Part shown: positions 46,421-58,729 of the stretch, piece by piece
Layout: every line of letters begins with the position of its first letter
Position numbering within the stretch: position 1 is the first letter of the stretch
Source: Siderastrea siderea
Taxonomy: Eukaryota > Cnidaria > Anthozoa > Scleractinia > Rhizangiidae
DNA length: 64,000 nucleotides
Assembly (NCBI GenBank): GCA_964030785.1
Contig: OZ034968.1
Location: 31,209,186 to 31,273,185, forward strand
Direction: 5' to 3'
Made by a program: the position numbers and the translations under genes
Notes under the pieces: generated by a model
The model's database searches: none
What the model was told of the DNA's origin: nothing
The model's input: only the letters and a program-made list of their open reading frames with translations

Positions 46421-46649
46421 CTCGGTAGTGTATTTCTTTGATTAAAAAGTGTGGAAATAAAATTTTCTGAATGTATATTGCAAGCACGTTTATAAACTAA
46501 GAATAGATTGTTTGTTGATGAGGTGGGGGAAGGAAGTAATAAGTCCTTTTAATTTAGAAATTATCAAAGGTTCTTTACTATGGTATTTTTCACGCTTTGA
46601 GTGTGACGCAGTTTCTTTAGGAAAAATTCGCTAACCTGCTAACAAAGAT

Positions 46650-47265
46650 GGTTTTTATGGGGGAAATACATCCCTGAACAAAGGATTTGGTGAAGTTTCT
46701 TGTCAAAGAAGGCCGTCTCACTGTGAAAGAAATTACTAAGAGATGCCAAATTTCACGTGCATCAGTCTATCGATGTTTATAGCCCGGAAAAATGGACGGT
46801 AAAAGAAATTCCCCTGGAAGCCCGCGAAAGATAACTAAAATGGAAGAGTGAATCATTCACGATGTGCAACAGCTGCGTAGCACAGAAGGCTCTTTGACGG
46901 TAAACAGATTATCAGAGGAATGTGGATTTCAAAGCGTGCCTCTGTGTACCATGAACAGAACCCTGAAACGAATGAACTATCGCTTTTGTGAGGCGAAGAG
47001 AAAGGGAATTCTAACGAAAGGAGACCAAATTAGGCGGTTGAAGTTTGCACGTGATGTTTCAAACAAACATTCTCCACAACTATGGACGGACGAAATTTGT
47101 TTTTACCTTGATGGTGTGAGTTTCTGGTATAAGACCAACCCTGTTGCGGAGGCGAAAACACCGCGTGGAAAAATATGGCGATAGCGCAACGACGGACTCA
47201 ATCCTTTGTGTACTGCATAGGGTTCTCATACCGGCCCTGGAGGGAAAGCTATCAAGGTGGAATCC
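46650..47265 (+). pseudogene. Tc1/mariner-like transposase, N-terminal half
   Basis: HTH region (TVKEITKRCQISRASVYRCL) with stops, then RKITKMEE, STEGSLTVNRLSEECGF, LKRMNYRFCEAKRKGILTKGDQIRRLKFARDV, and LWTDEICFYLDGVSFWYKTNP containing the first catalytic Asp. Broken by a LINE near 47270; it resumes at 52346. Confidence 0.75.
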
Positions 47266-47275
47266 GGTTGCAAAG

Positions 47276-50200
47276 CAACAACAACAAGCTTTATTTGCAT
47301 GACTACATAGAAATTTGGTAGTATTGCAAAAGCTACTTAAATTTAATTACATATTATTTCATTAACTAAGATAATTAGTAAAGTAGAAAATAACATAACA
47401 TAACAAAGAAAAAATATATATATTATATATAATATATGAAACAATTACTAACAATAATTGTTCATTTAACTGTTCGAAGTGGTGATCATTGTAACGAGAT
47501 TGTCTCTCAATTCAAAGCATGCCGAGATAAATGAGATTAGCTTAATGTTTACAAAGTAGTCAGTGGAATTCATAAGATGTGATAATAGAGTTTCGCGTGG
47601 TGGTAGGCGTAGTAATGGAAGTTTGGATTCTATTTTAGAAAAGAATATGCCGCGTACCTGAGAATCACAGGCAGCCCAAGCTAAGGTTGAGAGCTGCGCA
47701 TAAATTAGACTGTTTTTTCCACGCTATGCATAATAATGACATCGGCAACATTCAAGAGTTTGTATGGAAATGATACAAATCGTCTCAAATTGCCACAAAT
47801 CAGAAAGAAGTCGAAATAAAAAAGATTTGTCTTATTTCATTGTTTCACTGGTCATTATTGGAGGGCTTCCTGGGCTGGTTTGAAGCTTTTTGGGCGAGAA
47901 ATTGAGGTTTATATTTTTCATCAGCTACTGAACGTTTAGAATTAATTAAAGGCAGGAAACAGTTTCACACTGCACCTCACTTGAGGTTCGATAAATTCCA
48001 TCACAATAAACGAATCGCCCTACAACTTCAAAGGTGTATTCTTGGGTCTTGCGTATACCTCTGTTCTTTCTCAAGGGTTCCAGATCCTATTTTAAGCCGT
48101 CGAAAATCCCTCTTAAATACGAAACTCGCCTTTCCTGGTATGCGTTTTCATTTGAAGTGCACACATGAATCATTGCGAGCCGCGTTTCGACGACAAAATG
48201 TCCCTCAGCCGGGGACAGGCTGAGTGAGATTGTCTACATTAGCAAACACGAGACTGCGGAGTCCAGAGAGGTCGGTTTACAGAAATAGAGAAATATTAGA
48301 ACGGCCGTGAAATTCACTCGCCTCACTTGACTTGGAAAACCATAATTTTGTTTTAGGGACGAACGAAGAACTATCTTTTGCTGCACTCTAATCAATCCAT
48401 TCGATGATTTTATGCCGAGTATTTGGCGCAAGTGATCCTGCTCACTACCCGCAAATCAACCTCATCATTCAATTCCCATATATAGGGTTGTCTGTCCTAA
48501 AAAAAAAATATTGCTGTGACCGTGGAAAATACCCACCACAATTTCCATTTCTTTGAAAACCGGTGCAATTTTTTTTTTCTAGGTGGAAACTGCTCCTCGT
48601 CTCTGCTTCTAAATTTCGACAACATTTTTTTTGCGGTAAACAGGTAAATGTGACGGAACAAATCACTATGCCAATATATTGTCGCACGAAGACATTAAAG
48701 CGTGCTCGTGACGTCAAGTGAGGCGACTAAATTTCACGGGCGTGCCGATAGTTTTCTATCAGGCCCTCAAACCGACCTCTCTGGACTCCGCAGTGTCGTG
48801 TTTGCTAATGTCGACAATCTCACTCAGCCTGTCCCCGGCTGAGGGACATTTTGTCGTCGAAACGCGGCTCGCAATGATTCATGTGTGCACTTCAAATGAA
48901 AACGCATACCAGGAAAGGCGAGTTTCGTATTTAAGAGGGATTTTCGACGGCTTAAAATAGGATCTGGAACCCTTGAGAAAGAACAGAGGTATGCGCAAGA
49001 CCCAAGAATACACCTTTGAAGTTGTAGGGCGATTCGTTTATTGTGATGGAATTTATCGAACCTCAAGTGAGGTGCAGTGTGAAACTGTTTCCTGCCTTTA
49101 ATTAATTCTAAACGTTCAGTAGCTGATGAAAAATATAAACCTCAATTTCTCGCCCAAAAAGCTTCAAACCAGCCCAGGAAGCCCTCCAATTATGACCAAT
49201 AAAACAATGAAATAAGACAAATCTTTTTTATTTCGACTTCTTTCTGATTTGTGGCAATTTGAGACGTTTTGTATCATTTCCATACAAACTCTTGAATGTT
49301 GCCGATGTCATTATTATGCATAGCGTGGAAAAAACAGTCTAATTTATGCGCAGCTCTCAACCTTAGCTTGGGCTGCCTGTGCTGAGAATAAGCTGGGCAA
49401 TCTAACAAAAAATGAGTTTCATCTTCAATTTTGTTGCAATTGCAGAAGTTGCATATTCTTTCATTACGAGGTATATTGTCGTATCTACCTGTTTCGATCC
49501 TAAGTTTGTGACAGCTTATTCTCAGTTTTACTAATGTTTTCCTTAAAGGGTTCTTCCTTGTTAAATCTAAGTAGGTAGAAGGGCTATAATTATTTTTAAT
49601 AGTGTTATAAAAACTAAGTTTTTGCGAGTTTTGTAGGGTCTGATTCCAATGTGAAATATATTTCTCTTTCATGATATTAATATACTGTTTAATTTTACAA
49701 TCATTTAATGAACTATAGTTAAAATGATTAAAATTATAGTATTCATTTATTTTCATGACACTAGAGTAGAAACTATTTTTTCCGTTATCATAAAGATCAA
49801 TCGATATTTTTAAGGCTTGTCTGACTATAGAGTTTTCATCCTTTTGGTGTAAGTAATTTAGATAACTTAGTATCTTCTTATTTATATCAATGATCAGAGG
49901 GAATTTACCAAGTTCGGCTCTGCATGCAATATTGGATGCCTTGTTATGTACTTCTAAGTATCGTTTACAAAACTGCAAGTGAGTTTTCTCAATTGGGGAA
50001 AGGTCCCACGACTTAAAGTCTGATTTCACAAAGGCACCCCAAACTTCACTGTTGTAGGTTAAGATTGGTAAGATTTTTGAGTCGAAAATTTTGCATGCTA
50101 TTGAAGGTTTAAGTTTATTGAAATCTGTGTGCCGTCTTAGACTAAAGAAAGCATGAAGAGCTTTTTGTCGTAGATGTTCAAGTGAGAGTGTAAAATTTCC

Positions 50201-52345
50201 TGAAGAAGAGATGCGAGTCCCTAAATAGGTATAGTCTTGAACAATGTCTATTTTTTCACTGCCCACATGAAAAGCATAATCAGATCGTTTTTCACGTCGT
50301 TGAAAAATCATTATTTTTGTTTTCTTAGGGTTTATGCTTAGCATCCAGGAGTTGCAATATGAAGATAACTTGTTAAGACAATTTTGTAATCCTAGTTTTG
50401 ATCGTGATAAAATAATTAAGTCGTCTGCATAAAAAAGGGAGTTGAGTTTGGTGCCATTTGGCAGTATAAACGGATCAGAGAGAACATTGTTAAAAGAAAA
50501 AGCTAAATCGTTAACGTATAGGTTAAAGAGCAAAGGACTTAAAATACAGCCTTGGCGTACACCTCTTGCATACCGAAAAGGACGCGTTCTGTTATTTCCA
50601 ATTTTTATAGAGGAGGTAGAGTTCGAGTATAAACTTTTAATTAAATTATAGAAATTTCCTCGGACATTTATTTGTAACAGTTTGTATAAAAGTCCATCGT
50701 GCCATACCGAATCAAATGCTTTTCTAAAGTCGACAAAACATGCATATACTTTCGTTTGATGACAATTGACATACTTATCTATTATTGTTCTTAGTGTAAA
50801 AACGTGATCCGCTGTTCGGTTATTCGCTAAAAACCCAATTTGAGATTTATGAAGTATTTCAAGGGACTGGACGTGTTCAAGAAGTCTTTGGTTGAGAATT
50901 GAGCAAAATAATTTTCCGAGACAGCTGGAAACACAGATTCCACGATAGTTTGAGGGATCACTTTTAGTCCCACTTTTAAAAATTGGTGTGATAAGGCCAT
51001 TACACCATGTTTGAGGCATAGTACCCGATCTTAGAACCGTATTAAATAATTTCAGATAAACAGGCATCAACTGGTTTAAGCTGGATTTGATCATTTCATT
51101 TTTGAGTTTGTCTGAGAAAGGAGATTTGTTATTTTTAAGTTTTTTAGCCGCTGTGTATATTTCTAGCTCAGTTATCAGGCCGTTCAAAGAATTCGATTGA
51201 GCTGGCGCATTTTCTAGAGTTCGCAATTCAGAAATGATCGCTTCCTGATGTGAATTCAAGGGTTCATTAGAGTGCAGCGTTTGGAAATGAGACATCCAGT
51301 TTTCTTCGGAAACTGGTGGGAGGCTATTTTCCTTGACAGAATCATCCATTGACTTTAAACAGTTCCAAAAGTTGCGATTGTTCGGATCATCGACGGCAGT
51401 TTCAAGTTTTGTGAGCTGAGTATGATAGTATTGATTTTTCTTCTGTGTCAAAAGGCTTTTGTACTGTTTTAAAACGAAATGATATTCCTCCCTGAGCGTA
51501 GTATTAAGAGGATCTCTATGTTTAAGATTCGCAATTTTCCTTAATTCATGTCTTTTAAGACGACATTCTTTATCAAACCATTTTTTGTTAGATATTTTGA
51601 TGTGTCGTTTTCTAATTATCTTAATTTTTAAACAACATTTAGCGGCGGTAGTAAGGATATTTTCTATTTCATCTAGTGTGGTGTTAATATCCTTGTCTGG
51701 CCTTTCATCGATAAGGAAATCGTGTATTAGTTTTTGTAGGTCATTTGACTGTAGCGCTGCTCGAAATTTTTGCGATGAGTCGTTTTCCCAAATAAATTGT
51801 TTCGGCAAACGTGTTAACGTATCGTTTATATTTGTTGCAGCTGAGTGAGTATTAACCGTATTGATATTAAGCCATGTCATAATTGGACTGTGATCTGATA
51901 AACTGGACGGTTCTTTAACAATGAAATTTGATATATGTCGATACAAATCCTGATCACATATAGCGTAATCAATAACACTTATTCCTGAGTTGCCGTGAAA
52001 TGTGGGTCTTCCCAGTGAATCGCCACTAATTCTTCCATTCAAGATTCGTAGATCTGCACTCCTACATATTTCTAAAAGTCGTTTGCCATGGTTATTTAAT
52101 TCGTTGTCGAAACTGTTCCGTTGAGGGGCACATAACGAGGAGTTAGATTGATCATTTGTTATTATCGTGTTTCCCTCCTGACACACAATGTCAGAATATT
52201 TGCCAGTTCTAGAATTGAAATCTCCTAAAATTAATACTGATCCAAGAGAGGAGAATTTTTCAATATCATTTTCAAACTCATCGAACATATCAGAACAAAA
52301 ATAATTTGAGTTGTGTGGTGGGATATAGACACCACACACATAGAT
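47276..52345 (-). mobile_element. 5'-truncated LINE inserted in the Tc1 transposase
   Basis: Minus-strand LINE whose 3' end (AAATAAAGCTTGTTGTTGTTG) is at about 47276 and whose 5' end breaks inside the endonuclease domain at about 52345. It is interrupted by a foldback element at 47666-49381; its ORF resumes in frame on the left and ends in ...ELRDNLVTMITTSNS at about 47475. Confidence 0.8.
47658..49389. mobile_element. Foldback (hAT-like) element with 8 bp TSD
   Basis: Element 47666-49381 with TSD CTGAGAAT at 47658-47665 and 49382-49389. Ends CACAGGCAGCCCAAGCTAAGG. Arms of about 655 bp are nearly identical, with a divergent spacer at about 48330-48715. No transposase. The LINE ORF it interrupts is restored in frame when element plus one TSD are subtracted. 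Confidence 0.85.
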
Positions 52346-52477
52346 ATCTATGTAGCCATTTCTTACGGAAAAGGAGTCATCTTTTGTGAACAGTATGAAA
52401 AATGTGACGGGGACTATTTCGCCAATTTTATTTGTAGAAGTTTTAGAAAACTGTTTAGGGCGAGTGGAAAGACGCAC
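49274..52477 (-). pseudogene. LINE ORF2 (endonuclease remnant, RT, C-terminal domain)
   Basis: The long open frame includes a partial APE endonuclease (VCGVYIPPHNSNYF, VLILGDFNSRTG, VIDYAICDQ, SLSDHSPIM) and a full RT: ITPIFKSGTKSDPSNYRGI, VYACFVDFRKAFDSVWH, GVRQGCILSPLLFNLYVNDL and LFYADDLIIL. It is of CR1/L2/Jockey-like type. The first ~45 residues belong to neighbouring Tc1 sequence, and the last ~32 are read from the foldback element, so neither end of this frame is native. Confidence 0.85.
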
Positions 52478-52807
52478 TCGAGACTATGTTTTCAAGACAA
52501 TTGTCCCACACAGAACTGTGGCAAGGCCCGGCAAGCTATGAAAGCTGTAGGGGCTAAGTTATTTGCCTTTCCCCCGAGAAGATGTGACCTTTTAGCGATT
52601 GAGAATGTGTTCATTTTAGTTAAGAGAGCGGTAAGACTTCAGGCGCTATGCAGAAATGTGGTTTACGAGAGTTACGAACAGTTTTCTGAGCGTGTGAGGT
52701 CAAATCTATACGGAATGAGCACTTCTGTTATTGACAATATCATCAAATCCTTGCACAAGTGCTTATATCTCATTATTAAGCACAAAGGCAAACAGATAAA
52801 ATATTGA
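52346..52807 (+). pseudogene. Tc1/mariner-like transposase, C-terminal half
   Basis: Resumes with VAISYGKGVIFCEQYEKCDGDYF, then LCFQDNCPTQN (second catalytic Asp), AVGAKLFAFPPRRCDLLAIENVF (third acidic residue, Glu) and ends HKGKQIKY. Open throughout this half. Confidence 0.75.
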
Positions 52808-53190
52808 TATGATTTCCTGGTATATATTTATTCCCTGTTATCTATCAAGAAAAAGATTATCGATTAACATATTAGTAACACAATCAATAGATTGCAGGTG
52901 CAGAAATGTTCTCTTATGTGACGCTCGTATCACAGATATGTAGAACGTGAACAATGCAAAGCGGAGAAAACAAATTTTTCCTGTCTTGTATCACATTTAG
53001 ACATTTCAGTGGATAAACATCATTGTATCACATCATTTCCACTACCTAAAACAACACTGTGTATTAAAAGTAAAATGTTACCACGGTCTACAAGAATTCC
53101 ACGTCCACTAATAAAATTATTAGATATCTTCTCGGTTATCAGGCTGTTGACCGTAGACTGTCGGCGTATCACGTGAGTAGTAAATTGCAT
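52808..53190. other. No gene seen
   Basis: AT-rich sequence after the Tc1 transposase; it probably includes that element's 3' end. Confidence 0.3.
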
Positions 53191-53334
53191 TTATTCAGTT
53201 CGTCTGAAGCCAGTTTTAGCAACAGTTATTTCAGTGTAGAATTTCAGTGTAGACTGAGTAAACAACCAACAACGGCCTCGGAAAACGATCTTCTTGTAGG
53301 AAATTGTTTTACATCCGTCTGACTGTCTGTTACA

Positions 53335-53457
53335 AGATTCACCTGTCTTAGTTCCCGCATTTAAATCTTTGTTAGCGTTTACCGTTTCACGCTCGTTCCC
53401 ATCAGATGTACTTGAGCTTGACTCGCTATCACTTGCATATTCTGCAAGCAAATCCAT
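53335..53457 (-). CDS. Possible first exon of a host gene
   Basis: ATG at 53457 reads MDLLAEYASDSESSSSTSDGNERE and reaches AAGACAG|GTGAATC, an acceptable donor at about 53334. The open frame beyond to 53191 loses this character. An acidic-Ser start of this kind is common in nuclear RNA-processing proteins. No downstream exon found. Confidence 0.35.
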
Positions 53458-53463
53458 TTCCAG

Positions 53464-54101
53464 GCTTTCGGATTAACAAGTTGCGAAATAAACACCCCCC
53501 GCGAATTTCACGCCAATTTCACGCAATACGTAAGGAAGAAAACTAACTACGGGGATTTACAGCTAGCTCGCGAAAATATCAACAATTAGTAATGTTGTCA
53601 AGAAGTAAATACAATGTGCAGTTGAATGAAGAAACTGGAAAGTTGAAGCGATGCTGTCCCTTTTAATTCTTAGTGAACAATGTAGTACGTGTTTTTGATG
53701 ACAAAATACTTCTGCAAACAAACGCTTATCGCTATAATTAAGTTACCTCTAAAGCGCCAACTACAAGCGTAAAGAAAGTTTTATGACATCATTGGACAGT
53801 ATCAATAAACGTGTTCTGGAAAGTATGTAAAAACAGATCCTTATTTCGCTAAGGACATCAACTAATGTGCCGGTGCAAATCACTCTGGAACGAACACCCA
53901 TTTTCTATGAAACATTCACGCTAATTACTTCCGAGGAGAATACTCCAAAATGCTCTATTTCCCTCTGCAATTCTTAAACGCGTAATATTCCACGAAGGAA
54001 ACATTATTGTCTTGAAATGTCCCGTTACGCGGATTATCAACACTAACTTTGGTAGCTAACATTTATCGGCCACCAACACAATATAGAGGTAAAGCAATGA
54101 G
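53464..54101. other. No gene seen
   Basis: Unique-looking AT-rich DNA between the possible exon and MITE copy 2; if the exon is real this is its upstream region. Confidence 0.3.
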
Positions 54102-54363
54102 ACAAGCATTTGCAAAATTGTTGAGACACTCCCCGGAAAATCGGACTTTCGCGTTAAAGTGGCCTGTTGGAAAGGAATCAAAGCCTTGTTTGCTCTCCCC
54201 ACCCCCCTCCCCCTTTCAATGTTGTTCCTTGTTACTTTGATTGACATATCGAAATCCATACAACATTGATTAGGGGGAGGGGGGATGCGAAGGTATTCCA
54301 TTTGAGTTGGTGAAACACGAGCGGAAATGTATGGAATTTCTCAAGGTTTTTGCAACTGCTTGT
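54102..54363 (+). repeat. 263 bp MITE, copy 2
   Basis: Direct copy of 46158-46420 with the same 16 bp inverted ends. Confidence 0.75.
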
Positions 54364-54707
54364 AGTTTCAAGTAACCGTTTTAATGTATTTCCCAGTTCC
54401 CTGGCAGCAAATGCTCGGGGAGGGTGGTGAGAAGATGATCCATATCTTGCAACAGGTGTTTGAATCTGCCCACTTGTATTAGTTAGGTTACTCGTCACTT
54501 GCTTCACTGCTGTTTCCACTAGATCGGGCTTAGATGTCTGGTTGTGCACCCTTGTTCCCTCTCCATCAGGAATGAACTGTACTTCTGGGTTACTTGAGGG
54601 GGGTACAACTATGCCTGCGTCTTGAAGACTTTTCTTGACAGCAGTTGCTATGGTGTTGCCTAGCATTGTCAACCATTCAGGGCTGAGTCGTGGTACTGGC
54701 TGTGAAG
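54232..54707 (-). pseudogene. Unknown ORF, distal part, interrupted by the L1-type LINE
   Basis: Minus-strand residues PVPRLSPEWLTMLGNTIATAV, KKSLQDAGIVVPPSSNPEVQFIPDGEGTRVH, YGSSSHHPPRAFAARELG. The start of the same gene (MPPKRRSDSTTTVAKRRRQ) is at 60267 beyond the LINE. After 54363 it runs into the MITE. Possibly a gag-like ORF of another element. Confidence 0.5.
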
Positions 54708-54994
54708 GGCCATGTCCTGTACTCTTTTTTTTTTTTTTTTTTTTTTTTAATACTTAATACTTTATTTAGCAAACAACACACATTACATTACAGTTGATAA
54801 CAGAAAAAAAAAGGAAAAGAAAGACAAATTACAATTAAGGCAGGATCTTATACATTTGTTGGGATTACAAATTACAAAAACACGGAATACGCTTTACATT
54901 ATTGTACTTACAGATATAAGACTCGAGGTAAAGAGAAGTTCCGAGACGATGACCATATAATACAATTTTCGCTTGTGAGAGAACGGACCAATAA

Positions 54995-57900
54995 TTAACG
55001 AACAGTACACTTTTCAAGATGCCACTGTAATACAATTTTTTTCCGGAATTCAAAAAGATCGGGTTTCTTTTCAAAACTTTTGCGGGTGTAAATGTAACGC
55101 TTCAAATATAAAACGAATAAATGTAAACTGCATTTTATGGGATCTGACAATCGCGTTACGGGGGTTATGTCGTCGAGGGTAATTTGTTTATTTGAGAGGT
55201 AAATGTTAGTATCATAAGTTTGATTAAACCAGGAGAATGCTTCGGAATAAAAGGATGTTACAACATTGCAGTCTAAAAAGGTGTGTTCAATCGAGTCGGG
55301 GTTTGAACAAAATGTGCATGCTGCGTCATTAACTAAACGAAATTTGTTGAGTTCTTTTTTTGTTACGATTGTTCGATGAAGTAATTTGAAAGAAAATTGT
55401 CTCAATTTATTATCTTTTGATGATCGATAGATGTGTAAGAATTTATTGCTCCAATCTACGAAATCATTAGGAAACTTATCTTTCCACTTCTTAACACCCG
55501 TTGGTTCAATGACACAACTTTCGTTAAAAAGTTTGTAGTAATCTTTGCAGCCCATGACGGATAGATCTAAATTAGTTTTTCCTGGAAAGGTGGATATCGT
55601 AGTTGTCTCCAGTAAATCACGCGTAGGAGTTGCATGGGACTTGGCTTTCTTTTTTAAATCCGAGGGTATAGCTGCTATCAATTGAAAGTATTGTAAAAAG
55701 TTTGTTTTAATCTGGAACTTGGTTTGAAATTCATCAAGCGTCAAGAAGTTTCCACTGGAGTTTAGAATATCTTGAATAAAGTAAATTCCACGCTCAACCC
55801 AGGATTTCCAATACAACGAATGATTTTCAATGGTTATTGCTTCATTATTCCAAAGTATAAATTCACCACAAGAAAAGATCTGGGTCACGCTTTTCAGTTC
55901 CTTAAAGTATTGCAGTAACTCTCGATAAAAAATAGGCAGGCTATTGTTTATGGAAGCAAGGTTGTAGTTACAACGGAGAAGGAAAGATAGTCCTCCGTAT
56001 TCTGAAAGAAAGTAATTTGGGATCGCTTTCCACAAATCGTCGGTGTCACTCAATATTCTGCTAATCCAGGCTAGGCGTAGAGACTTAACCATAGTTGCAA
56101 AATTTATAAAATTAATTCCTCCATTCGCGAGTGGTTGGTACATGACTAGCCTCTTGATTTTATCTTTTTTATTATTCCACAGAAACGAGAATAACTGTGT
56201 TTGAACGCTTTTAATGAGCGTCTCAGGAACAGAAAGCATAGACGCAATATAAATTAACTGGGATACTCCTAGAGCTTTAGCTAATAAAGATTTTCCATAA
56301 AGTGTGAGATCTCTTGACAGCCACAAGTTCAATTTTGTTTTCATTCTTCTGAACCTACTGAGGAAATTTAATTCAAAGTTTTTGTCTGGGTTGTAAGATA
56401 AAAAAGCTCCTAGGACTTTGATCGGGTCTTTCGTACTTTTAAATTCTAATATCTTAGATTTGTTGTGTTTCATGGTTCCAATCCACATTGCTTTGGTTTT
56501 CTTTTTATTTAATTTAAGTCCGGAGAGACTCCCAAACCATTCAATAATTTGTAGGTACGATTTAAGAGAATCCGTATTATTGCTGATGATAGTAGTGTCA
56601 TCCGCAAATTGCGAAATTTTGGCCTCATGATTGTCAGGTAACATAATGCCTCCACAGGTTGGTTCATTTCGAATCTTTAAAGCCAGTAATTCTACTGCAA
56701 GGATGAAAAGGAAAGGGCTAAGAGGACAACCTTGCCTCACACCTCTCGATATTTCAAAATAGTTGGTTGTATATCCACCGTTTAAAACTGAGCTTTGGGT
56801 GCCATTGTAAAGAATGGAGAACCAATTTCTGAATTTGGGTCCAAAATTAAAAACTTCTAGTGTTTTTGTTATAAAATTCCACTCTAAAGTATCGAAAGCT
56901 TTCTCGAAGTCAACGAAAAGGAGAATTCCTGGAAGTTTTTTATAATCAGCGTAATCCATTACATCGCTCAAGAGCCTTATATTTTGACCTATGTATCTTC
57001 GTTTAACGAACCCAGTTTGATCAGTATGAATTAAATTTAGATATTTTTCCACTCTCATCGCCAGCAACTTGGACAAAATTTTGTAATCGACATTAAGCAG
57101 AGATATAGGTCGCCAATTCGTTAAATCAGTTAAGTTGGTATCGCCCTTTGGAACCAGTGTTATTATACCCCTTCTCTGAGAAATGGAAAGTGATCCCTTT
57201 CTAAAAGCTTCGTTGTATGAATTGAGTAAGTCTTTCCAAAGAAGATCAAAGAAAGCTTCGTAAAATTCTTTTGTAAATCCGTCTTCCCCTGGTGTTTTAT
57301 TATCAGCGAAGCTACTTAATGCGTCTTTAAGCTCTTTGAAGGTCAAGTCCTGATCTAAGTGTTCTTGCTCTTCCTTGCTTAATTGGGGGATATTAAGGCC
57401 TTCAATAAAGTCTTCAAAGGGTATATTTTGTTGCGATATTCGGGCTTCATCAATCTTTGAAGTGTACATGTTAGCATAAAAGCTTTCAATTTCTTTGTTT
57501 ATTAGTGTAGGATTTGATGTAATCTCGTCATTTTCCAACTTTAACTCGCGAATGAGTTTTTTTTCATAATGCGATTTTTCCAAGTTGAAGAAATATTTTG
57601 TTGGTTTTTCGCCTTGTTCTATCCATTTCATTTTTGACCTGAACGTAGCCTCATGTCCCCTTAATTCGTGTATGCGTTTTAACTCCTCTTTGGCAGCCTC
57701 GTAACTATCTAAGATTTCTTTATCTAAAGTGTTGCTGTTGCAAATTTTATTGTCAAGATCTTGTAGCCTAGTTTGAAGAGTGATTTCAATATCTTTAATT
57801 TCTCTTCTTTTTTGTTTCGAATATTTTATAGTTTTAGAGCGCAGTTCCATTTTTATTAGTTCCCATAGTAGTTGTTTATCTGTTACTTCCGAGTGTTTTT

Positions 57901-58729
57901 CAACAATTTGCGGATAATAGAACATGATAAGTTCTTTGTAGTTCTCATCCTCTAATAGGGTATTATTAAATTTCCACAAACCCGGTCCTCTTTTGAATTC
58001 ACTTTTAATTTCAACACTTAGAAAGACTGATTTGTGGTCAGGTGCTATTGATGTGCGTATCTCTACTTTTAAAACATCAAAAGATATCGGGCGAGACACA
58101 AGGAAAAAATCAATTCTTGATTTTAACTTTAAGGTTTTTGACTCGTAAGTAAAGGATTTGGTTCTTGGGTGTAATTGTCGATATATGTCAGTAAGATTAA
58201 GTTCATCCATAAGGTCAAAAACAGCGTTTCTATAAGTTGTTGCTTTCCATGGTTGACCACCTTGTTTATCAATTCGATTCAGCGTTAGGTTCCAGTCACC
58301 AGCAATAATAACCCTAGACGTATTTGTTTTTGATATGATATATTCACTCAATGTGTTGATGAAATTATCTTGGTCACGATAGTCATTTGGCGCATAAATA
58401 TTCACAATGAAAAAATATTCCTCTTCAACTTCAATTTTTGCAATAACAAATCTCCCCTGAGAGTCCGATTCAATAGTACGAAAGTGGTATGTTGAATTGG
58501 GATTTAATAGGATGCAGGCTCCTCTCGAGTGTGCCGTTCCATGTGAATAAATTATTTGTCCATCCCATTCCGAAGACCACACCTTTTCATCATTTGCCAA
58601 AGAATATGTTTCTTGGAGACAATAGATCGTTGCTCTTTGTGATTTCAAATAGGAAAAAATCGCTCTTCTTTTGTTTTGATTGCGAAGTCCTCTCACATTT
58701 AGAGAAAGCAGTTTTAATTTACGCGACAT
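54995..58729 (-). CDS. L1/Tx1-type LINE ORF2 (APE endonuclease and RT)
   Basis: 1244 residues. Endonuclease: LLSLNVRGLRNQNKR, YCLQETYS, VIIAGDWNLTLNR, IAPDHKSVFLSV. RT: LTNWRPISLLNVDYKILSKLLA, GILLFVDFEKAFDTLEWNFI, ISRGVRQGCPLSPFLFILAVE and KISQFADDTTII with the catalytic DD. The C-terminal domain has a Cys/His motif CTFCSNPDSIEHTFLDC. No stop or shift. Confidence 0.95.
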   Translation of the reverse strand: MSRKLKLLSLNVRGLRNQNKRRAIFSYLKSQRATIYCLQETYSLANDEKVWSSEWDGQIIYSHGTAHSRGACILLNPNSTYHFRTIESDSQGRFVIAKIEVEEEYFFIVNIYAPNDYRDQDNFINTLSEYIISKTNTSRVIIAGDWNLTLNRIDKQGGQPWKATTYRNAVFDLMDELNLTDIYRQLHPRTKSFTYESKTLKLKSRIDFFLVSRPISFDVLKVEIRTSIAPDHKSVFLSVEIKSEFKRGPGLWKFNNTLLEDENYKELIMFYYPQIVEKHSEVTDKQLLWELIKMELRSKTIKYSKQKRREIKDIEITLQTRLQDLDNKICNSNTLDKEILDSYEAAKEELKRIHELRGHEATFRSKMKWIEQGEKPTKYFFNLEKSHYEKKLIRELKLENDEITSNPTLINKEIESFYANMYTSKIDEARISQQNIPFEDFIEGLNIPQLSKEEQEHLDQDLTFKELKDALSSFADNKTPGEDGFTKEFYEAFFDLLWKDLLNSYNEAFRKGSLSISQRRGIITLVPKGDTNLTDLTNWRPISLLNVDYKILSKLLAMRVEKYLNLIHTDQTGFVKRRYIGQNIRLLSDVMDYADYKKLPGILLFVDFEKAFDTLEWNFITKTLEVFNFGPKFRNWFSILYNGTQSSVLNGGYTTNYFEISRGVRQGCPLSPFLFILAVELLALKIRNEPTCGGIMLPDNHEAKISQFADDTTIISNNTDSLKSYLQIIEWFGSLSGLKLNKKKTKAMWIGTMKHNKSKILEFKSTKDPIKVLGAFLSYNPDKNFELNFLSRFRRMKTKLNLWLSRDLTLYGKSLLAKALGVSQLIYIASMLSVPETLIKSVQTQLFSFLWNNKKDKIKRLVMYQPLANGGINFINFATMVKSLRLAWISRILSDTDDLWKAIPNYFLSEYGGLSFLLRCNYNLASINNSLPIFYRELLQYFKELKSVTQIFSCGEFILWNNEAITIENHSLYWKSWVERGIYFIQDILNSSGNFLTLDEFQTKFQIKTNFLQYFQLIAAIPSDLKKKAKSHATPTRDLLETTTISTFPGKTNLDLSVMGCKDYYKLFNESCVIEPTGVKKWKDKFPNDFVDWSNKFLHIYRSSKDNKLRQFSFKLLHRTIVTKKELNKFRLVNDAACTFCSNPDSIEHTFLDCNVVTSFYSEAFSWFNQTYDTNIYLSNKQITLDDITPVTRLSDPIKCSLHLFVLYLKRYIYTRKSFEKKPDLFEFRKKIVLQWHLEKCTVR

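Noticed and set aside
47981..49066. Two identical 80-residue ORFs on opposite strands
   Set aside because: They lie in the two arms of the foldback element and mirror each other; no domain, so treated as part of the repeat.
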